Source: Candidatus Auribacterota bacterium (lineage in GTDB: Bacteria; Auribacterota; JAFGBW01; JAFGJP01). From it: a stretch of 11,827 bases of DNA. A model generated the notes under the pieces. It searched no databases. It had not been told where the DNA came from and worked only from the letters and a program-made list of their open reading frames with translations. The position numbers and the translations under genes were made by a program. Of this stretch, positions 6,501 through 11,827 are shown piece after piece. Numbering within the stretch: position 1 is the stretch's first letter; every line of letters begins with the position of its first letter. The stretch spans positions 1 to 11,827 of the forward strand of contig JAFGJP010000057.1 in assembly GCA_016929035.1 (NCBI GenBank), read 5' to 3'.

Positions 6501-6692
6501 TGACAACTTTTTTATAATCTGTTTCTTAAGCTCAGCAGAGGTATCTTCGTTGTCCACTATCGGAGAAACCCCTGCACTGTTGGTGTTCTACTGCACACGC
6601 CTTTCGTTTTACGGTTTTTTGCTAAAATAAACCAGAGAAGCGTTCCTTGTAACTGACTTAACGGGTGTAACGGACAAAACGGACGTAACGAA

Positions 6693-6711
6693 AAGTGCAT
6701 TTTAGGCACTT
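6693..6711 (-). terminator. Weak hairpin downstream of pcm, possible terminator
   Basis: AAGTGC (6693-6698) and GCACTT (6706-6711) form a 6-bp stem with a 7-nt loop. On the minus strand it is followed by a short broken T run, about 46 nt after the pcm stop; on the plus strand it is followed by TTTTT, but no gene precedes it on that strand. It is the only terminator candidate for pcm. Confidence 0.3.
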
Positions 6712-6718
6712 GCTTTTT

Positions 6719-6756
6719 GAGTCCTGAGTCCTGGATCTTATGTCTTGGGTCTTGAT
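6719..6756. repeat. Degenerate 7-bp tandem word tract (GNGTCYT) abutting the pcm stop
   Basis: Five heptamers in strict phase start at 6719, 6726, 6733, 6740 and 6747. The first two are identical (GAGTCCT) and the others drift (GGATCTT, ATGTCTT, GGGTCTT). The tract ends 3 nt before the pcm stop codon, so it would form the first part of the pcm 3' untranslated RNA. It is the same kind of sequence as the octamer tract at the left edge of the window, with a different word. Confidence 0.7.
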
Positions 6757-7479
6757 TTATTCTGATTCGTCTTTTCCCACCATAGGAACGAAACGGACAG
6801 GAATGACAGATGTTTTTTCAAAACCGTCCGGAGTTTTTACGACGACGATAAGATCCTGGAAAAAGCTTCCAACAGGAAGAACAAGTCTTGCGCCTGTTTT
6901 AAGCTGTTCCACTAGCTTTGGCGGTATGTCTTTTGGAGCAGCTGTTACGATGATCGCGTCAAAAGGAGCTTCTTCAGGCCATCCGAGATATCCGTTGCCG
7001 GTCCGTACGTGGACATTATCGTAACCCAGCTCTTTAAGCTTTGTTTCAGCATGCCTGGCCAGCTCGGGGATGATCTCGATGGTAAAGACCTCTTCAACAA
7101 TCTCGGCAAGAACAGCTGCCTGATAACCGGAACCTGTGCCGATCTCAAGAACCTTGAAATCCGCCTGCGGCTTGATCAGCTCTGTCATAATAGCGACGAT
7201 GTAGGGCTGGGAAATTGTCTGATCATGCCCGATAGGAAGGGGATGGTCTTCGTAAGCATAAGGTTTTGATTTGTCCGGCACAAAGAGATGTCGCTGAACT
7301 TTGCGCATGGCATCAAGGACCAGGGGATCGCTGACACCCCTTGCCTCGATCTGCGCGCTTACCATGTGTTCTCTTTTCATCTTGTAATCAAGCTCTTCAT
7401 CGTTCGAGCTTATGCATCCTGTAGGAAAAAGCGCAAAAAGGAAAAAGACAGAAAAAAAAACTTTAAAAAAAGAATTCAT
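6757..7479 (-). CDS. pcm: Protein-L-isoaspartate O-methyltransferase, predicted exported
   Basis: The protein has 240 residues. The PCMT hallmarks are all present: RHLFVP (63-68), PLPIGHDQTISQP (80-92), the SAM-binding motif LEIGTGSGY (111-119), FDAIIVTAAP (173-182) and LKTGARLVLPVG (193-204). It methylates isoaspartate in aged proteins so that the peptide bond can be repaired. Unusually, residues 1-22 form a signal peptide ending PTGC, with Cys22 possibly a lipidation site, although Pro at -3 is atypical of a lipobox. Most bacterial PCMTs are cytosolic, so this one may act outside the inner membrane. A later start at Met34 (7380) would give a cytosolic protein, but neither start has a clear Shine-Dalgarno; the hydrophobic N terminus and the promoter upstream of 7479 favour the long form. 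The gene appears monocistronic. Confidence 0.92.
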   Translation of the reverse strand: MNSFFKVFFSVFFLFALFPTGCISSNDEELDYKMKREHMVSAQIEARGVSDPLVLDAMRKVQRHLFVPDKSKPYAYEDHPLPIGHDQTISQPYIVAIMTELIKPQADFKVLEIGTGSGYQAAVLAEIVEEVFTIEIIPELARHAETKLKELGYDNVHVRTGNGYLGWPEEAPFDAIIVTAAPKDIPPKLVEQLKTGARLVLPVGSFFQDLIVVVKTPDGFEKTSVIPVRFVPMVGKDESE

Positions 7480-7512
7480 GAGCCGTCAAGTTTTCAACGC
7501 CTTTCCCTAAAC

Positions 7513-7542
7513 ATTCTAATACGGTTTACCGGGAAAAGACAA
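7513..7542 (-). promoter_or_regulatory. Candidate promoter for pcm
   Basis: Reading leftward, TTGTCT (7542-7537, 4/6) is followed by an 18-nt spacer and TAGAAT (7518-7513, 5/6), the same -10 hexamer as at the porin promoter. The RNA start would be about 25-30 nt before the ATG at 7479, which supports the long, signal-peptide-bearing form of Pcm. Confidence 0.5.
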
Positions 7543-7680
7543 CAGGAACTTTTGTTAAAATCTGTATTCCGAAAAGAAAGTTAAATCGATTTTGTTAAAG
7601 TTGTTTTTCATGCGGACTTTGTTTTTTTTGCTGATGTTTATATCGAGGTAACATGCTCAGGAAAAAGTTTTTGTTCAATA

Positions 7681-7727
7681 AACTTAAAGAGGAAGATGAG
7701 AAAAGAGTTGAGAAAGCTCTTTAAGTT
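7681..7727. repeat. Perfect 11-bp inverted repeat adjoining a DnaA box
   Basis: AACTTAAAGAG (7681-7691) and CTCTTTAAGTT (7717-7727) are perfect reverse complements around a 25-nt purine-rich spacer. The right arm runs into TTATCCACA (7726-7734). It lies near the middle of the divergent gap, away from both start codons. Confidence 0.7.
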
Positions 7728-7734
7728 ATCCACA
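7726..7734 (+). promoter_or_regulatory. Perfect consensus DnaA box
   Basis: TTATCCACA matches the DnaA-box consensus at 9/9. About 0.1 such matches are expected by chance in a window this size counting both strands. No second box was found nearby, so this alone does not define a replication origin; it could also be a DnaA-regulated promoter site. Confidence 0.45.
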
Positions 7735-7840
7735 ATTTTTAAAGAAAAAAGATATGTTTTTGTTAAAAAAAAGTTAAGCAGATATTTTTTTCTTTCGACG
7801 TTTAAAATCATGAAGTCTGTAAAAGTCAGCAAAGTTTTTC

Positions 7841-7868
7841 TTGTATTTTTAGCAGGGTGTCTTAAAAT
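7841..7868 (+). promoter_or_regulatory. Weak promoter candidate for the lipocalin-like gene
   Basis: TTGTAT (7841-7846, 3/6) is followed by a 16-nt spacer and TAAAAT (7863-7868, 5/6). A TGTCTT-N10-AAGACA dyad (7858-7879) overlaps the -10 and could be an operator or the first hairpin of the leader. The RNA would begin near 7875. Confidence 0.35.
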
Positions 7869-7946
7869 GAAATAAGACAGTCAAGAAACGTTTTTCTTTG
7901 GGGGATGAAGAAATTCAAAAGAAGGTTTTCAGGGTGCCGTTTTTTT

Positions 7947-8321
7947 ATGAAAAAGAAATTTTTCATTATCTTTTTTGCAGCGGTGCTGCTTCTGGTCATA
8001 CAGATGGATGGCCTGAGTTTTGAGGATGACGATTTTATTGGAACGTGGATCGTCGTTTCTTTTTCCGAACTGGAACTGCCGAAAGACCAGAAGACTTATT
8101 ACATATTTGAAAAAAATGGTGTATTCATAAAAAAATTGATCGTCTACGATTATGAAGAAAAGCAGGTCGGGCAGTGGGAACTGGAAGCGAAAGCCATCAA
8201 AATATCTTTTTCAGATAAAAAAAGAATTGTCATTTATGATGTCAGCTTTGAAGGCAGCGATCTAATCCTTCGACGTCTCGGAATGACGACAACTTTAAAA
8301 AAAGCCGCACCTTACGATTAA
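7947..8321 (+). CDS. Small exported lipocalin-like protein of unknown function
   Basis: The protein has 124 residues from ATG 7947, or 138 from an in-frame ATG at 7905. Residues 1-24 (MKKKFFIIFFAAVLLLV onward) form a signal peptide or membrane anchor with no lipobox. The rest is a compact predicted beta domain: IGTWIVVSFSEL, then YYIFEKNGVFI, VGQWELEAKAIKISF, and SFEGSDLILRR. The G-T-W opening, followed by a strand with aromatic residues, a G-x-W strand, and a D-L-I-L-R ending, resembles lipocalin-like small-molecule-binding domains, but the assignment is structural guesswork. The start at 7947 gives the more typical signal peptide, with AGGGTG about 10 nt upstream; 7905 has only GGGGG directly before it. 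The gene stands alone and has its own terminator overlapping the stop codon. It might bind a ligand in the periplasm. Confidence 0.72.
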   Translation: MKKKFFIIFFAAVLLLVIQMDGLSFEDDDFIGTWIVVSFSELELPKDQKTYYIFEKNGVFIKKLIVYDYEEKQVGQWELEAKAIKISFSDKKRIVIYDVSFEGSDLILRRLGMTTTLKKAAPYD

Positions 8322-8331
8322 TGCGGCTTTT
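8300..8331 (+). terminator. Rho-independent terminator of the lipocalin-like gene
   Basis: AAAAGCCGCA (8300-8309) pairs perfectly with TGCGGCTTTT (8322-8331) around a 12-nt loop, with T-rich sequence in and after the right arm. The left arm lies inside the last codons of the gene and the TAA stop (8319-8321) is in the loop. The flanking A run means that it could also work from the other strand. Confidence 0.85.
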
Positions 8332-8344
8332 CTTGTATGCATCC

Positions 8345-8492
8345 CTTTGATACTCCGGCGGCGAACATACTGGACATTTTTAAGCGAACATAATGCTGCC
8401 GCCCGGCATCAGCGCTGAGGGCCTCGTCTGAGCTCAGCCGAAGCTTAAAGAGCGGACTTTAATCCGGGGTGAGTCGAGCGGCTTGATTTTTT
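8345..8492 (+). ncRNA. Possible structured RNA or palindromic element (speculative)
   Basis: A run of symmetric sequences sets this block apart from its AT-rich surroundings: TGCCG/CGGCA (8397-8408), TCAGCGCTGA (8409-8418), CTGAGCTCAG (8428-8437) and CGGA/TCCG (8453-8466). GCTGAG (8414-8419) can pair with CTCAGC (8433-8438). AGCCG (8436-8440) can instead pair with CGGCT (8479-8483), which is followed by TGA and a T run, as in a weak terminator. The two pairings share 8436-8438 and exclude each other. No known RNA family was recognised and no good promoter was found just upstream. It may equally be a repeat element. Confidence 0.25.
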
Positions 8493-8707
8493 CGTAATTT
8501 ATTTCTTGTATGTAAAATTAATGACAGATACCAGATTCCAGGCGCGGGAAAAGTAAGAATAAGAAGGGAAGCAGAAGAAATGTGGCACTAAACATCCGGA
8601 ATCTCACGTCTGTGATTATTATGTAACCAGCCAGAATCGACAGTATAAGATTACAAGAAAGAAATTCTTATTGGCAAATTTAGTGATTTTATTTATATAT
8701 AATACAC

Positions 8708-8736
8708 TTGAAGATATCATTAGGTTATGTTATATT
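8708..8736 (+). promoter_or_regulatory. Candidate promoter for tRNA-Pro and the threonine genes
   Basis: TTGAAG (8708-8713, 4/6) is followed by a 17-nt spacer and TATATT (8731-8736, 5/6). The RNA would start near 8743, about 32 nt before the mature tRNA. A second possible pair, TTGGCA (8671-8676) with TATATA (8694-8699) at 17 nt, lies just upstream. No other promoter was noticed before hom. Confidence 0.5.
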
Positions 8737-8774
8737 GCTCAACTCATAAAGCTGACTATGGACAAGTTTTTAAT

Positions 8775-8849
8775 CGGGGCGTAGCGCAGTCCGGATAGCG
8801 CACTTGAATGGGGTTCAAGTGGTCGGTGGTTCGAATCCACTCGCCCCGA
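8775..8849 (+). tRNA. tRNA-Pro (anticodon GGG)
   Basis: The cloverleaf is complete. The acceptor stem is CGGGGCG (8775-8781) with CGCCCCG (8842-8848), plus discriminator A8849. The D arm has GCGC/GCGC. The anticodon stem is CTTGA/TCAAG around the loop ATGGGGT, giving anticodon GGG with G37. The T arm is GGTGG-TTCGAAT-CCACT. The C1 start and general layout match bacterial proline tRNAs. The 3' CCA is not encoded and would be added afterwards. It decodes CCC and CCU. hom begins 21 nt later with no terminator between, so the tRNA is probably processed from a longer transcript. Confidence 0.96.
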
Positions 8850-8870
8850 TTTTGTACAAACAGGTGAAAA

Positions 8871-10181
8871 ATGAAAGAAAATGTCTTACAGTTCGGGGTT
8901 ATTGGACTCGGGAATATCGGGACCGGTCTGGTCAAGAATTTTATCAAGAACCTGGACCTCATCCAGTCAAGAGCCGGAATAAAGCTGAAGCTTGCAAAGA
9001 TTGCCGACATTGATCTTCGCAACAAAAGTCATGTTCAGCTTGATGAGAAGGTCTATACAACGCAGGCGAGCGATATCATCGATGACCCGAATATTCCAAT
9101 CGTTGTTGAACTGGTTGGAGGAACAACAGTTGCCAAGGATTTCATCATCCGCTCTATCGAACGGAAAAAGAAAGTCGTTACAGCCAATAAAGCTCTTCTC
9201 GCTGAATGCGGGAGTGAGATCATAGAGTCCCTGAAAAAAAATCCCGGAGCAGAGGTTTTTTTTGAAGCCAGCGTCGGCGGCGGAATTCCCGTGATCAAGG
9301 TTCTCAGGGAAGGTTTTATCGGTAATGAAATACAAGGCATCACCGCAATCATCAACGGGACGGCGAACTATATTCTTACTGAAATGGAACAAAGAGCAGT
9401 GCCTTTTGATCAGGCTCTTCAGTCTGCGCAGGAAAAGGGATTTGCAGAACCCGATCCCAGCCTGGATATCGAGGGCATTGATTCAGCACATAAGATCGCC
9501 ATTCTCGGCTCTATTGCTTTTGGAGCCTGGATTGATTTCAAGAAAATCTACGTTGAAGGGATTTCCGGTATAACGATTCAGGATATCATTTATGCCAAGA
9601 GGCTGGGGTACAGGATCAAGCTGCTGGCTATTGCCCGGAAAAGCAAAAAGGGTATTGAAACTAGAGTCAATCCGGCATTGCTGGATTTCCATCATCCTCT
9701 TTCCTCTGTCGAAAGCTCCAATAACGCGGTTTATATTAAGGGCTTTCCTATCGGAGAGAGCATGCTCTACGGTAAAGGCGCCGGTGATAACCCGACATCG
9801 TCTGCTGTCATTTCCGATATTGTGGATGCAGCGAAGTCAGTCAAGCTGGGCGCATTAGCCACACAGCATATTTTTAACCGAATAGATGCTCAGGTTGACT
9901 TTGCCGACAAGATGTCATGGGAGACCAGGTATTACGTCAGGATCCAGGCCGAAGATAAGCCGGGTGTTCTGGCCGGAGTGGCGGGGATTTTTGCGCATCA
10001 TGATATCAGCATATCGTCAGTGCTGCAGCAGGAAGAAAGCATAGACGCCACGGTTCCGGTCGTCATGATGACTCACATAGCCAGGGAAAAGAACATGATT
10101 TCAGCATGTCAGGAAATAGAAAAGCTTGACTGCATCCAGGGCAAAGTCACGATTATCAGAGTGCTGACACAACCGTCATAA
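8871..10181 (+). CDS. hom: Homoserine dehydrogenase with C-terminal ACT domain
   Basis: The protein has 436 residues. An N-terminal Rossmann domain carries GVIGLGNIGTG (9-19), which binds NAD(P). The catalytic domain shows TANKALLA (104-111), FEASVGGGIPVI (131-142), NGTANYIL (162-169) and KGFAEPDPSLDIEGIDSAHK (189-208), where Lys208 aligns with the catalytic lysine of the family. An ACT domain (about 354-432, RIQAEDKPGVLAGVAGIFA) probably senses threonine for feedback control. It reduces aspartate semialdehyde to homoserine, the branch step to threonine and methionine. It is the monofunctional type with no aspartokinase fused. AGGTG lies 4 nt before the ATG. It is the first protein gene after tRNA-Pro and is followed at 13 nt by thrC. 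Confidence 0.97.
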   Translation: MKENVLQFGVIGLGNIGTGLVKNFIKNLDLIQSRAGIKLKLAKIADIDLRNKSHVQLDEKVYTTQASDIIDDPNIPIVVELVGGTTVAKDFIIRSIERKKKVVTANKALLAECGSEIIESLKKNPGAEVFFEASVGGGIPVIKVLREGFIGNEIQGITAIINGTANYILTEMEQRAVPFDQALQSAQEKGFAEPDPSLDIEGIDSAHKIAILGSIAFGAWIDFKKIYVEGISGITIQDIIYAKRLGYRIKLLAIARKSKKGIETRVNPALLDFHHPLSSVESSNNAVYIKGFPIGESMLYGKGAGDNPTSSAVISDIVDAAKSVKLGALATQHIFNRIDAQVDFADKMSWETRYYVRIQAEDKPGVLAGVAGIFAHHDISISSVLQQEESIDATVPVVMMTHIAREKNMISACQEIEKLDCIQGKVTIIRVLTQPS

Positions 10182-10194
10182 GAGGAGACAGGTT

Positions 10195-11262
10195 ATGGCT
10201 TGGGAAGGCGTTATAAAGACATATTTTGATTATCTCCCTGTATCGGAAAAAACGCCGATCATTACTTTAAAGGAGGGAAACACTCCGCTTGTCCCTGCAG
10301 ACAGGCTGGCCAGACATATTAATAAGGGCCTTAAGATCTTTTTGAAATACGAGGGCTTAAATCCGACAGGATCGTTCAAGGACAGGGGAATGACGATGGC
10401 GATTTCCAAAGCCATTGAAGAGGGATCCTGCGCTGTGATGTGTGCATCAACGGGAAATACTTCTGCTTCAGCAGCGGCTTATTCAGCCCGAAGCGGGCTG
10501 AAATGTTTTGTGCTGATTCCCCACAAGTCGATTGCTCTTGGCAAGTTGTCTCAGGCTTTGATTCATGGAGCCGATGTGCTTGCGGTTCAGGGGAACTTCG
10601 ATGACACGCTGAAAGTCGTAAGATACATCACTTCGAACTATCCGGTGACGCTGGTCAATTCAATCAACCCGAACAGGATTGAAGGACAGAAGACAGGAGC
10701 GTTTGAAATCGTGGATGTTCTCGGAAAGGCTCCGGATTATCATGCCATACCTGTCGGAAATGCCGGCAATATTACAGCCTACTGGAAAGGCTACCGGGAA
10801 TACCATGAAGCGGGTAAGATTTCCAGCCTTCCCAGGATGATAGGATTCCAGGCTGCGGGATCTGCGCCGATCGTCCTCGGGAAAGTGGTTGAAGATCCGA
10901 AGACAATTGCCACAGCTATAAAAATCGGGAATCCTGCCAGCTGGGAATCAGCCGAGGCAGCAGCACGTGATTCCGGAGGCATGATCCAGATGGTAACAGA
11001 TGAAGAGATCATCGAAGCTTACAAAATACTTGCTCAGACAGAAGGCGTTTTTGTCGAGCCGGCATCGGCCGCATCTGTCGCAGGCGTTATAAAATATGCT
11101 AAGGAAAGCTACTTTGATGATTCAAAGGGGAAGACAGTTGTCTGTGTTCTGACCGGTCATGGATTGAAAGATCCTGACAGAGCGATACAAACTGTCGGTA
11201 ATCCTGAAGTTATTGAAAACGATCCAATGAAAGTTGTCGAAAGGCTCGGGTTGAAAAAATGA
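10195..11262 (+). CDS. thrC: Threonine synthase
   Basis: The protein has 355 residues and is a PLP-dependent fold-type II enzyme. GSFKDRGM (59-66) carries the PLP Lys62, CASTGNTSASAAAY (83-96) contacts substrate, and GNAGN (188-192) is the phosphate loop. It converts O-phosphohomoserine to threonine and phosphate, the last step of the pathway. Its length fits the shorter bacterial threonine synthases, which lack the long N-terminal extension of the E. coli type. AGGAG (10183-10187) lies 7 nt before the ATG. The stop overlaps the start of the next gene (ATGA), so translation is likely coupled across hom, thrC and the apgM-like gene. Confidence 0.97.
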   Translation: MAWEGVIKTYFDYLPVSEKTPIITLKEGNTPLVPADRLARHINKGLKIFLKYEGLNPTGSFKDRGMTMAISKAIEEGSCAVMCASTGNTSASAAAYSARSGLKCFVLIPHKSIALGKLSQALIHGADVLAVQGNFDDTLKVVRYITSNYPVTLVNSINPNRIEGQKTGAFEIVDVLGKAPDYHAIPVGNAGNITAYWKGYREYHEAGKISSLPRMIGFQAAGSAPIVLGKVVEDPKTIATAIKIGNPASWESAEAAARDSGGMIQMVTDEEIIEAYKILAQTEGVFVEPASAASVAGVIKYAKESYFDDSKGKTVVCVLTGHGLKDPDRAIQTVGNPEVIENDPMKVVERLGLKK

Positions 11263-11827
11263 AATATGTCTTTATAATTCCTGATGGGTTGGCTGACCTT
11301 CCGCTGGAAGATCTTGACGGTAAAACTCCGGTCGAAGTGGCCAGGACACCTAACCTTGACCGGCTGGCAAGAGAAGGAGCCTGCGGCATGGCAAGGAATG
11401 TCCCCAAATCCCTTCCCCCGGGAAGTGATGTCGCTTGTCTTTCACTTCTTGGTTTTGATCCTAAAAAGTATTATACCGGCCGCGGGCCTCTTGAAGCGGC
11501 CAGTCAGAATATTCTTTTAAAAGAAGATGAGCTGGCGTTTCGATGCAATCTTGTTACGATTTTTCAAAACAAGATGATCGACTACAGCGGCGGACATATC
11601 TCCAGCAAGGAGGGGCGCGTTCTTATCGAGAAGCTTAACCAGACGTTTTGCGACATTCAGGGCATATCCTTTTATCCTGGAGTCAGCTATAGAAACCTTG
11701 CCGTTATCAGTGAAGCTCTGCTTCAGGAAGGCAAGGGAGAGCTGATGACTGTGGCTCCGCATGATATTCTTGATAAAGATATCGATTCCTATGTTCCAAA
11801 AGGAAAAGGCAGCGCATTCCTCATTGA
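11259..11827 (+). CDS. apgM: ApgM-family (cofactor-independent phosphoglycerate mutase-like) protein, proposed homoserine kinase; partial
   Basis: The reading frame is open from ATG 11259 to the window end, 189 codons with no stop; the family is usually about 400 residues, so the C-terminal half lies outside. The N terminus MKYVFIIPDGLAD carries Asp9, a metal ligand of the alkaline-phosphatase superfamily. TPNLDRLAREG (30-40) and PPGSDVACLSLLGFDP (53-68) follow, with Ser56 the likely phosphorylated nucleophile, then YTGRGPLEA (72-80). The archaeal-type enzyme interconverts 2- and 3-phosphoglycerate. A subfamily of these proteins next to threonine genes has been proposed to be a homoserine kinase (TIGR02535), and this gene sits in exactly that place, overlapping thrC by 4 nt with no thrB nearby. 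I infer the kinase role; phosphoglycerate mutase remains possible. Confidence 0.9.
   Translation, partial: MKYVFIIPDGLADLPLEDLDGKTPVEVARTPNLDRLAREGACGMARNVPKSLPPGSDVACLSLLGFDPKKYYTGRGPLEAASQNILLKEDELAFRCNLVTIFQNKMIDYSGGHISSKEGRVLIEKLNQTFCDIQGISFYPGVSYRNLAVISEALLQEGKGELMTVAPHDILDKDIDSYVPKGKGSAFLI

Larger units (their letters stand above)
6386..6691. repeat. Inverted 9-mer word blocks bracketing about 240 bp
   Basis: CGTTTTGTCCGTTA (6386-6399) is a perfect 14-bp inverted match to TAACGGACAAAACG (6668-6681). Both ends belong to larger blocks of phased 9-mers. On the right, units ending AACGG or close to it repeat every 9 nt from 6647 to 6691 (about five units). On the left, two GTCCGTTNA units lie at 6392-6409. 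The interior holds a CAGAAAA tandem repeat and a REP-like palindrome but no gene. This could be a small non-autonomous element, but no target-site duplication is visible, or the independent result of word-repeat expansion. Confidence 0.6.
6287..6756. other. 470-bp gene-less, repeat-rich intergenic region
   Basis: No convincing gene lies between cheB and pcm. The stretch holds, from left to right, a TGTGGT/ACCACA dyad, an inverted copy of a 9-mer word block, three CAGAAAA heptamers, a REP-like palindrome, a direct 9-mer block, a weak hairpin, and a heptamer tract that ends at the pcm stop. A 79-codon open frame across 6318-6557 on the minus strand crosses the repeats (with the FPRMRE peptide typical of a translated REP palindrome) and is not called. 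Confidence 0.7.
7480..7946. other. AT-rich divergent intergenic region
   Basis: This region of about 425-465 bp separates the leftward pcm gene from the rightward lipocalin-like gene. It contains the pcm promoter candidate, an 11-bp inverted repeat touching a perfect DnaA box, and a weak plus-strand promoter with a dyad. A 64-codon open frame on the minus strand (7638-7832) is low complexity with no clear ribosome site, and I do not call it. Confidence 0.7.
8322..8774. other. 453-bp intergenic region with no protein gene
   Basis: No open frame with coding character is seen here on either strand. The left third (8345-8492) is GC-rich and full of palindromes; the rest is AT-rich and ends with the tRNA promoter. 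The direct repeat GCGAACATA occurs at 8361-8369 and 8384-8392. Confidence 0.65.

Noticed and set aside
6318..6557. 79-residue hydrophobic peptide on the minus strand
   Set aside because: It runs across the word repeats and the REP-like palindrome; the FPRMRE stretch is a common artefact of translating such palindromes.
7638..7832. 64-residue peptide on the minus strand
   Set aside because: It is low complexity, rich in Phe, Leu and Lys as expected from AT-rich DNA, lacks a ribosome site and spans the inverted repeat and DnaA box.
7480..7904. Confident oriC call
   Set aside because: Only one DnaA box was found and no replication-initiation genes are nearby; kept as a finding only.
8345..8492. 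6S RNA, SRP RNA or a known riboswitch
   Set aside because: The length and some pairings invited comparison, but none of the conserved cores I know for these RNAs is present.
8756..9025. 89-codon minus-strand frame across the tRNA
   Set aside because: It is the known false protein made by translating the complement of a tRNA-Pro gene (WIRTTDHLNPIQVRYPDCA).

Overview
The window comes from a Gram-negative (diderm) bacterium of moderate GC content. Evidence for two membranes: a signal-peptide-bearing beta-barrel porin ending in Phe, an exported parvulin-type chaperone, and two pseudopilin-like proteins. The phylum cannot be fixed from sequence alone. The hom-thrC-apgM-like order and the short phased word repeats between genes suggest a Desulfobacterota, Omnitrophota or similar lineage; that is inference only.

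Layout. Every gene left of about 7480 is on the minus strand and every gene right of about 7900 is on the plus strand, so the AT-rich gap between them is a divergent transcription centre. On the left, reading leftward, a translation/envelope cluster runs rpmE (zinc-type L31) - prfA (RF1, 14-nt overlap) - a SurA/PpiC-type periplasmic isomerase (own promoter) - two prepilin-like proteins, the first starting inside the isomerase gene. Upstream of these is a porin with a sigma70-type promoter and a strong terminator, then an orphan cheB, then a pcm-like methyltransferase with an export signal.

On the right is a small exported lipocalin-like protein with its own terminator, then a 453-bp gap holding a GC-rich palindromic block, then tRNA-Pro(GGG), hom, thrC and the start of an apgM-family gene that runs off the window. 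The last three form a tight operon (13-nt gap, then an ATGA overlap). Hom makes homoserine, ThrC makes threonine from phosphohomoserine, and the apgM-like protein is the candidate for the missing homoserine kinase step, because no thrB is seen.

The least ordinary sequence lies between genes. Phased tracts of degenerate short words with periods 7, 8 and 9 sit downstream of minus-strand genes, and one pair of 9-mer blocks is arranged as an inverted repeat around a REP-like palindrome. Other structures are nested inverted repeats upstream of rpmE, an 11-bp inverted repeat fused to a perfect DnaA box in the divergent centre, and a palindrome-rich block at 8345-8492. No transposase, CRISPR array, phage gene or defence system was seen.
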